45,942 nt of DNA from the NCBI GenBank assembly GCA_964558715.1, contig CAZLFD010000005.1:1-45942 (forward strand), given 5' to 3'. The translations under genes and the position numbers were made by a program. The notes under the pieces were generated by a model. The model was not told where the DNA came from and ran no database searches. It saw only the letters and a list, made by a program, of their open reading frames with translations. The DNA comes from JBGSOV01 sp964558715 (GTDB lineage Bacteria > Patescibacteriota > Gracilibacteria > CAIRYL01 > GCA-016699755). Each line of letters opens with the position of its first letter. Position 1 is the stretch's first letter. Positions 41,352-45,942 of the stretch are shown one piece after another.

Positions 41352-44029
41352 TACACCTTCGAAACGCATTAACGGCACTTGTCTTCCTCCTGCCCAGCGC
41401 TGCTTTTGCTAGTGGGCAACTGATTATCCAACCGGGCGAACCCGTAATGATATCTGGCGAGACGACCTTGGTCGACCCCAGCACCACCTGGACGATTACT
41501 CAAGCAGGTACGGTCATCAACACTCTCTCAACACCCGAATTCGAGCATGCTTTTTTTGAACCGGGCGACTATCAGGTCACACTGCTAGTCGTAGATGCTG
41601 CCGGTAATACCGAAGAATCACATCTTGATATTTTGGTCGGCGCCAGTGCCAACGAGCAGTTGCCGCTTAAAGCAGTATTTCACTCATTGCCTGCAGCAAA
41701 TACGGCCGGGATCGTTCAGCTAGATGCCGAAAAACCGCAAGTGATCTTGCATGCGGCAGAAAGTGCGGGCGACATCGTCGAATACCGTTTCGACAAAAAC
41801 ATCGCCGTTGATAGCGACGGCGACGGCGACCCTGCCAATGATATCGACAATCAGGCCGATGCCAGCCTGTATACTGGTTCGCCATGGGGAATTTCTTTTT
41901 CATCGCTTGCTACGACGATTACCGCGCGACTTACGGTTGTTGACGAAGAGGGGAGCACCGACTCGAGTGATATAACTTTTCAGGCAAAGCCTGCCGCCAA
42001 CCCAGCCGCACCCCTAGTTGCCAACATAGCGACCGTTCCCTCGATTACCCAGGGCGGAGAAATGCTCTTAGTCGGAGACAGTGCCGAAGCAGTCCTCTTT
42101 TTTGGGGATAGCACCGGCGACATCATTCAGTATCGTTTCGACAAAAACATCGCCGTTGATAGCGATGGCGACGGCGACCCTGCCAATGATATCGACAACA
42201 AAAATCATCCCTCGTTCCTGACCGGCGAACCGCATCAAGTCACTTTGCGCAAAGCCGACGGCGATACGCAAATATTCCAGCTGATCGTCGTTTCTGACGA
42301 AGGCAAAGGCAGCCGCATTCGCCGCAAGGTCGTCTTTACCGAGCCAGAACCACTCCCTGTTCCTGAGGGCCCGATCATCTTGTCGCCCAAACTTTTTCTT
42401 GACCACGACCAGGCCGTTGTGGGCGAAACGGTCACCATGCATGTTTTTGGTGCACCCCAGAACACCCGCATCTCTTGGGATTTTCAAAACGATGGCGAAA
42501 TCGATGCCTCGGGCGAGCGGGCGTTTGCCAAATACGCTTACGAAACTGCTGGTGACTTTAGGCCCACCGTCACCCTCGTGCTCGACGAACAGGTCACTAC
42601 GGTCAGTGAGGATATTCGGGTAGTCAGTGCACCAGAATCAGCACCGACCACAGCACTGCCTACGGCAGATTTTTCGCACATCATCGAGGGCGGCACCTTG
42701 CGCCTGACCGACCTTTCATCTGCCGATCCCAGACTCGAAGATGACTCCCTTGTCTATCTGTGGAGTTTTGGCGATGGCGAAACGAGCAACGAAGCTGCGC
42801 CGACATATACCTATGATGAAGTTGGATCATACACGGTCGCCCTTGAGGTGACCGATAGTGCTGGCAATAAGACCAAGAAAGCAATTGAAATCGCAATCGC
42901 CGAAGTGGGAAGCGCTTCCATCGAAACGCCAAATGAATCACCAGGGGCAGCCGAGAGTCCGGCAACAAGCCCAACTGAAACCGAACCGGTATCCACTGAA
43001 ACGCCGGCAACAAGCCCTGTAGCAACCCCAATGCCAACTGATAGAGGCAGCCTGCTTGGCGGTATTTTTAAATTCATCCTCTTTCTGCTGCTGTTCCTGA
43101 TCCTCTTGCTCGGCGGTTATTTCGTGTTCCGCAAAATCCATGACCCCGATCGCAGCTTTGGCGAGATAATCGACGACGAGGTAAAACGATTTTCTGGGTC
43201 GCACACTATCGCGGCAGAAAACGACCAGGCCTCACCATTTGTCGTTGCCTCTTCGCCAAAAGAAAATAGCAGCGCAGAAGACGCCACGATCATCGAAAAA
43301 CAAGCTTCTAAGATTCCCGGCACAGCACCCCCACCGACCGAGGCAGCACCATCGCCGTTTTTACAAGCTCAGCGCACAGAAGACAATCAAAAAACCGAGC
43401 CGGATACTGCTCCTAAGGTGCTCCAAAACGAAGAAGGTACCCGCTCGAACATCAAGGCAGAAATGCCAGATTGGCTGCGCGAAGATACGAGCAAGCCACC
43501 TGCTTCCAAAGAGCAGGCTTCGCCGCCTCCCGACCAAAAGCCAGCGACACCTGAGCCTGAACCAGTACAAAATCCCCATCGCAAAGCCCCCACAGGCGAT
43601 GTGCAACAAAAGCCAGCTACGCCGCCGCCTCAGTCGCCAGAATCGCCATCAGCCCAAAACACTCCTTCCGCGCTACCACCGCAGAACCCCACTCCACCCC
43701 CAACTCCTTCTGCCCCTCCTCCCGCTAGTCCACCACCCGCACCTCAGCAAGAAGAGCCGGCACCACCAGCCCAGCAACCAACTCCGCAACCGCCAAAGTC
43801 TTCACCACCTATGGCACATCCAACAACAGCTGTGCAGCCCCAATCCGCACCAGCGCAAAAACCACCCGTTGCTCCGCCCGCTCCTCCACCTGCACCACCT
43901 GCTCAGCAGCCCAACCCACCTACCCCTCCCCCACCGCAGGTAACAAGCAAAGAGACACACGATAAAATCGCCGGCGAAGCCGACCTGCCGTTGCGACCAC
44001 AAAACCCAGACGAGAAAAAATCGCAGTAA
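41348..44029 (+). CDS. PKD/Ca-motif surface protein with membrane helix and long proline-rich tail
   Basis: An 893-residue protein with a signal peptide (1-22, AFA). The outer part has PKD-like domains (about 25-98, 350-425, 437-517; the last with LWSFGDGETS) and two tandem units each carrying the Ca-binding-like loop DSDGDGDPANDID (about 155-167 and 271-283). The 68 bp of DNA encoding each loop is almost identical. A Pro/Thr/Ser linker (about 521-565) leads to one membrane helix (about 572-594). The last 290 residues are an extreme Pro/Gln/Ala-rich tail, predicted cytosolic because the signal peptide puts the N-terminus outside. It may contact cytosolic or cell-division machinery. It is coupled by ATGA to the pilin-PKD gene. 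Confidence 0.8.
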   Translation: MIHLRNALTALVFLLPSAAFASGQLIIQPGEPVMISGETTLVDPSTTWTITQAGTVINTLSTPEFEHAFFEPGDYQVTLLVVDAAGNTEESHLDILVGASANEQLPLKAVFHSLPAANTAGIVQLDAEKPQVILHAAESAGDIVEYRFDKNIAVDSDGDGDPANDIDNQADASLYTGSPWGISFSSLATTITARLTVVDEEGSTDSSDITFQAKPAANPAAPLVANIATVPSITQGGEMLLVGDSAEAVLFFGDSTGDIIQYRFDKNIAVDSDGDGDPANDIDNKNHPSFLTGEPHQVTLRKADGDTQIFQLIVVSDEGKGSRIRRKVVFTEPEPLPVPEGPIILSPKLFLDHDQAVVGETVTMHVFGAPQNTRISWDFQNDGEIDASGERAFAKYAYETAGDFRPTVTLVLDEQVTTVSEDIRVVSAPESAPTTALPTADFSHIIEGGTLRLTDLSSADPRLEDDSLVYLWSFGDGETSNEAAPTYTYDEVGSYTVALEVTDSAGNKTKKAIEIAIAEVGSASIETPNESPGAAESPATSPTETEPVSTETPATSPVATPMPTDRGSLLGGIFKFILFLLLFLILLLGGYFVFRKIHDPDRSFGEIIDDEVKRFSGSHTIAAENDQASPFVVASSPKENSSAEDATIIEKQASKIPGTAPPPTEAAPSPFLQAQRTEDNQKTEPDTAPKVLQNEEGTRSNIKAEMPDWLREDTSKPPASKEQASPPPDQKPATPEPEPVQNPHRKAPTGDVQQKPATPPPQSPESPSAQNTPSALPPQNPTPPPTPSAPPPASPPPAPQQEEPAPPAQQPTPQPPKSSPPMAHPTTAVQPQSAPAQKPPVAPPAPPPAPPAQQPNPPTPPPPQVTSKETHDKIAGEADLPLRPQNPDEKKSQ
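41783..41850 (+). repeat. 68-bp direct repeat, copy 1
   Basis: It matches copy 2 (42131-42198) at 66 of 68 positions and encodes FDKNIAVDSDGDGDPAND plus flanks. The surrounding halves of the two protein units have diverged, so this segment is either recently copied or under strong constraint. Confidence 0.85.
42131..42198 (+). repeat. 68-bp direct repeat, copy 2
   Basis: The second copy of the Ca-loop-encoding repeat, 348 bp (116 codons) downstream of copy 1 and in the same frame. Confidence 0.85.
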
Positions 44030-44088
44030 GTGGCTTTACAAGCCACTCTGACGAACGCAAGCCGCTTTTCGTAAAAAAGGCTTGATTT
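44029..44088 (+). terminator. Two tandem hairpins after the PKD operon
   Basis: Hairpin 1 (44029-44047) is AGTGGCTT / AAGCCACT with a 3-nt loop and starts inside the last stop codon. Hairpin 2 (44058-44084) pairs CAAGC and CTTTT with AAAAG and GCTTG around a 2-nt bulge. Neither has a good T-run, so termination may be partial. Hairpin 2 overlaps the -35 of the HU gene. Confidence 0.45.
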
Positions 44089-44110
44089 CCTTATATGCAT
44101 GCGACAATAT
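44082..44110 (+). promoter_or_regulatory. Promoter of the HU-family gene
   Basis: TTGATT (44082-44087), 17 bp, then CAATAT (44105-44110). The start point is near 44117, about 25 nt before the ATG. Confidence 0.5.
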
Positions 44111-44141
44111 GAAAAATGATTTTTCTATTTTTATTTGTCCT

Positions 44142-44417
44142 ATGACAAAAGCCGATATGGTTAATGCAATCGCTGCATCTGCCGGTATCACGAAAAAGGC
44201 TGCTGCTGCTTCGCTCGAAGCAGTCATCGACCTTATCACTGCAGAGCTGAAGAAAGGCCGCAGTGTTACGATCACCGGTTTCGGAACTTTCCGCGTTAGC
44301 GCCCGCGCTGCACGCACGGGTGTTAACCCACGTAACCCTTCCGAAAAGATTAAGATCCCAGCAATGAAGATCCCAGTCTTTAAGGCCGGTAAAGCTTTGA
44401 AAGATTCCGTCCGCTAA
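44142..44417 (+). CDS. HU/IHF-family nucleoid DNA-binding protein
   Basis: This dimeric DNA-bending protein compacts the nucleoid. The 91-residue protein has the standard fold: helices TKADMVNAIAASAGITKKAAAASLEAVIDLI, then the core strand VTITGFGTFRV, the DNA-intercalating beta-arm with the Pro in TGVNPRNPSEKIKIPA, and the end helix FKAGKALKDSV. The ATG at 44142 begins the family's usual MTKADMV; in-frame codons upstream lie before the predicted transcription start. It has its own promoter and terminator. HU and IHF cannot be told apart here, although the single gene with a TGVNP arm is HU-like. Confidence 0.93.
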   Translation: MTKADMVNAIAASAGITKKAAAASLEAVIDLITAELKKGRSVTITGFGTFRVSARAARTGVNPRNPSEKIKIPAMKIPVFKAGKALKDSVR

Positions 44418-44444
44418 GCGACTGCTTATCTTGGACTAAAAATG

Positions 44445-44471
44445 AGCCGTCTCGCAAGGGGCGGCTTTTTT
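44445..44471 (+). terminator. Intrinsic terminator of the HU gene
   Basis: Stem AGCCGTC / GGCGGCT (one G.T pair) with a short loop, followed by a T6 run, 28 bp after the stop. Confidence 0.75.
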
Positions 44472-44610
44472 GTTTCTCGTTATCGTCATTCTTGTTGCAA
44501 GCGTGACGTGGCTGGAGATATGGAAAATAGATCCCGGATAATACACCGTGCTCATTTCTGCGGCGCAGTGTCTTCAGATTCACCCCGTTCTCTCGTGGCT
44601 CATCTCGAAT

Positions 44611-45042
44611 TCAACTGCGCGTGCCGACTTGTTTCTTGCACACTGTTGTCACATTGCCGCGCGGGTTCATTTCTACGATTATCTCTGCCCACTTCGGTTG
44701 TACGATGGCAGCAAATTCCGCCGCGATGACTTCGGTCACGCCTTCGTGAAAGACTTTCAAATCCCGAAAAGCACCAAGAAACAATTTAAAACTCTTCAGT
44801 TCCAGGCAACTTTTTTGTGGAACGTATTCAATGACCACCCGACCAAAATCTGGCATGTCGGAAAACGGGCAAATACAGGTGAGCTCTGGTGATTCAATGG
44901 TGATGATCTGATCACCGGCGACTTCTTTTTGATAAGCGAATACTTCGAGCGGCGCTGCTTTTTGCAACTGCTTGCGGATGTTTTTGAGCGACACCTGCGT
45001 GTAATCCGTGCCTTCGCTGTAGCGTTTTTTAGCGGTATTCAT
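44611..45042 (-). CDS. queF: NADPH-dependent 7-cyano-7-deazaguanine reductase
   Basis: QueF reduces the nitrile preQ0 to the amine preQ1, the precursor of queuosine in tRNA. This 143-residue protein is of the short, unimodular type with the tunnelling fold. The catalytic Cys58 lies in TCICPFSDMPDFG, followed by the general acid Asp at 65; the QueF motif is ELKSFKLF (81-88), and FHEGVTE supplies the conserved His/Glu ligands. It is a lone minus-strand gene, divergent from the SPFH gene; no other queuosine gene is in the window. QueF needs preQ0 from elsewhere in the genome or from salvage. Confidence 0.93.
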   Translation of the reverse strand: MNTAKKRYSEGTDYTQVSLKNIRKQLQKAAPLEVFAYQKEVAGDQIITIESPELTCICPFSDMPDFGRVVIEYVPQKSCLELKSFKLFLGAFRDLKVFHEGVTEVIAAEFAAIVQPKWAEIIVEMNPRGNVTTVCKKQVGTRS

Positions 45043-45070
45043 CGTTGGCTGGTAAATCGAGCGCTTAGCT

Positions 45071-45098
45071 TTGCATTTTCTACTCGAAAAGGCAAAAT
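45071..45098 (+). promoter_or_regulatory. Candidate promoter of the SPFH gene
   Basis: TTGCAT (45071-45076) and CAAAAT (45093-45098) are 16 bp apart. The start point is near 45105, which favours the ATG at 45121 over the one at 45103. Confidence 0.35.
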
Positions 45099-45120
45099 CT
45101 GAATGCTTTTTCTTAAACGT

Positions 45121-45891
45121 ATGAACGGATTCGAATTTCTGCCAGTGCTGATAATTTTGATAATTATTTTTCTTGTTGTGTTTATCAAACAGGTGAACCA
45201 GTACGAGCGTGGTGTAATGCTGTCTTTAGGAAAGTTCACCAGTATCAAAGAGCCCGGCTGGCGCATCGTCATCCCCATTTTACAAAAGATGTATAAGATC
45301 GATATCCGCGTCAAGGCGGTAGATGTGCCCGACCAAGAGGCGATCACCAAAGACAACGTGTCTGCCCAGATCAATGTGGTCATCTACTACCGAGTAAAAG
45401 ACGCCGCCAAGGCATTCCTAGAAGTCGAGAATTTTTGGTACGCCATCAGTCAGCTCGCGCAAACGACGATGCGTAACGTCGTCGGAAAAACCGATCTCGA
45501 CGATTTGCTCAGTAACCGTGATGCGATTTCGAAAGAGATCAAAGAAGAAGTCGATGAAGCGACCGACCCATGGGGCATCGACGTCATCTCTGTCGAACTC
45601 AAAGATATCTCGGTCAACGATGAGATGAAGCGCGTGATGGCGAAGCAGGCCGAAGCGGAGCGCGAAAAGCGCTCGGTCATCATCAGGGCCGAGGGCGAAC
45701 TGGCCGCGGCGGCAAACATGCAAAAGGCTGCCAAAATGCTTGCCGAAGCCCCCGGCGCGCTCCATTTGCGTACTTTGCAATCGGTCAACGACCTTTCGAG
45801 TGACCAATCAAATACCACCATTTGGATGCTGCCAGTCGAGGCCTTGCGCGCATTGGAATCGATTGGCGAGACTATGAAGGCGAAGAAATGA
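45121..45891 (+). CDS. Stomatin/prohibitin-type SPFH membrane protein (slipin)
   Basis: SPFH proteins form large rings in the membrane that organise lipid or protein microdomains, often partnered with a NfeD protease-like protein. The 256-residue protein has an N-terminal membrane segment (about 6-24, PVLIILIIIFLVVFI), then the SPFH core: QYERGVMLSLGKF, EPGWRIVIPILQKMYKIDIR, VPDQEAITKDNVSAQINVVIYYRV, QTTMRNVVGKTDLDDLLSNRD and WGIDVISVELKDISVNDEMKRVM. A long Ala/Glu coiled coil (AKQAEAEREKRSVIIRAEGE, then AAANMQKAAKMLAEAPGAL) and a C-terminal hydrophobic segment follow. This is the slipin subgroup by pattern. No NfeD gene is visible in the remaining 50 bases of the window. Confidence 0.93.
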   Translation: MNGFEFLPVLIILIIIFLVVFIKQVNQYERGVMLSLGKFTSIKEPGWRIVIPILQKMYKIDIRVKAVDVPDQEAITKDNVSAQINVVIYYRVKDAAKAFLEVENFWYAISQLAQTTMRNVVGKTDLDDLLSNRDAISKEIKEEVDEATDPWGIDVISVELKDISVNDEMKRVMAKQAEAEREKRSVIIRAEGELAAAANMQKAAKMLAEAPGALHLRTLQSVNDLSSDQSNTTIWMLPVEALRALESIGETMKAKK

Positions 45892-45942
45892 TTTTGAACT
45901 AAGCCCCAATTCTCGTGACAGATGAGGCAAGTCGCTGTCGGT

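Overview
The window reads as a chromosomal fragment of a small-genome bacterium, most likely a Patescibacteria (CPR) member. Evidence for this: housekeeping genes are packed with 4-base ATGA overlaps, many genes lack a Shine-Dalgarno, there are VirB2/TrbC-like two-helix membrane proteins next to giant PKD-repeat surface proteins, and a very large orphan protein is present. TGA is a normal stop throughout (many TGA-terminated ATGA overlaps), which argues against the code-25 lineages (Gracilibacteria/Absconditabacteria) and is compatible with a Peregrinibacteria-like relative. The lineage is an inference; no 16S rRNA or tRNA gene was seen.

Layout. 1-0.6 kb: an IS200/IS605-type end hairpin beside a decayed DDE transposase. 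0.7-4.6 kb (minus): a DUF11-type anchored surface protein, a class B penicillin-binding protein and dUTPase. 4.7-8.0 kb (plus): valS and a 3-methyladenine DNA glycosylase, then a large imperfect inverted repeat. 8.2-13.2 kb (plus): a three-gene orphan cluster ending in a 1482-residue protein. 13.3-16.5 kb (plus): aspS, an orphan or broken membrane frame, and coaBC. 16.5-19.2 kb (minus): hrcA, a solute-binding-fold protein and grpE, overlapping in one operon. 19.4-20.9 kb (plus): a lipid-linked oligosaccharide flippase. 20.9-26.9 kb (minus): a copper/silver system made of a Cys/His-rich exported protein, a Met-rich lipoprotein, a giant membrane fusion protein and a CusA-type RND pump, with its own strong promoter. 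26.9-30.4 kb (minus): rpsB, a Tic20/DUF4870-like membrane protein, tsf and hom. 30.6-32.4 kb (plus): a KH-R3H RNA-binding protein and an FtsX-like permease. 32.4-37.1 kb (minus): dnaN-dxr, a 343-bp AT-rich gap, a sugar nucleotidyltransferase and a stand-alone ComEC-type metallo-hydrolase. 37.2-44.0 kb (plus): a three-gene pilin-like/PKD surface operon. 44.1-45.9 kb: an HU-family DNA-binding protein, queF (minus) and a stomatin/SPFH protein.

Most promising for novelty are: (i) the 37.2-44.0 kb operon, where a minimal VirB2-like two-helix protein is followed by a paralogue carrying about nine PKD-like domains and then by a PKD/Ca-motif protein with a membrane helix and a roughly 290-residue proline-rich tail, probably an attachment or secretion apparatus; (ii) the 8.2-13.2 kb cluster with its 1482-residue protein bearing repeated NP-plus-hydrophobic segments; and (iii) the copper system, whose CusA-like pump keeps the three metal-binding methionines while its fusion protein has a very long helical insert and no outer-membrane channel gene is nearby.
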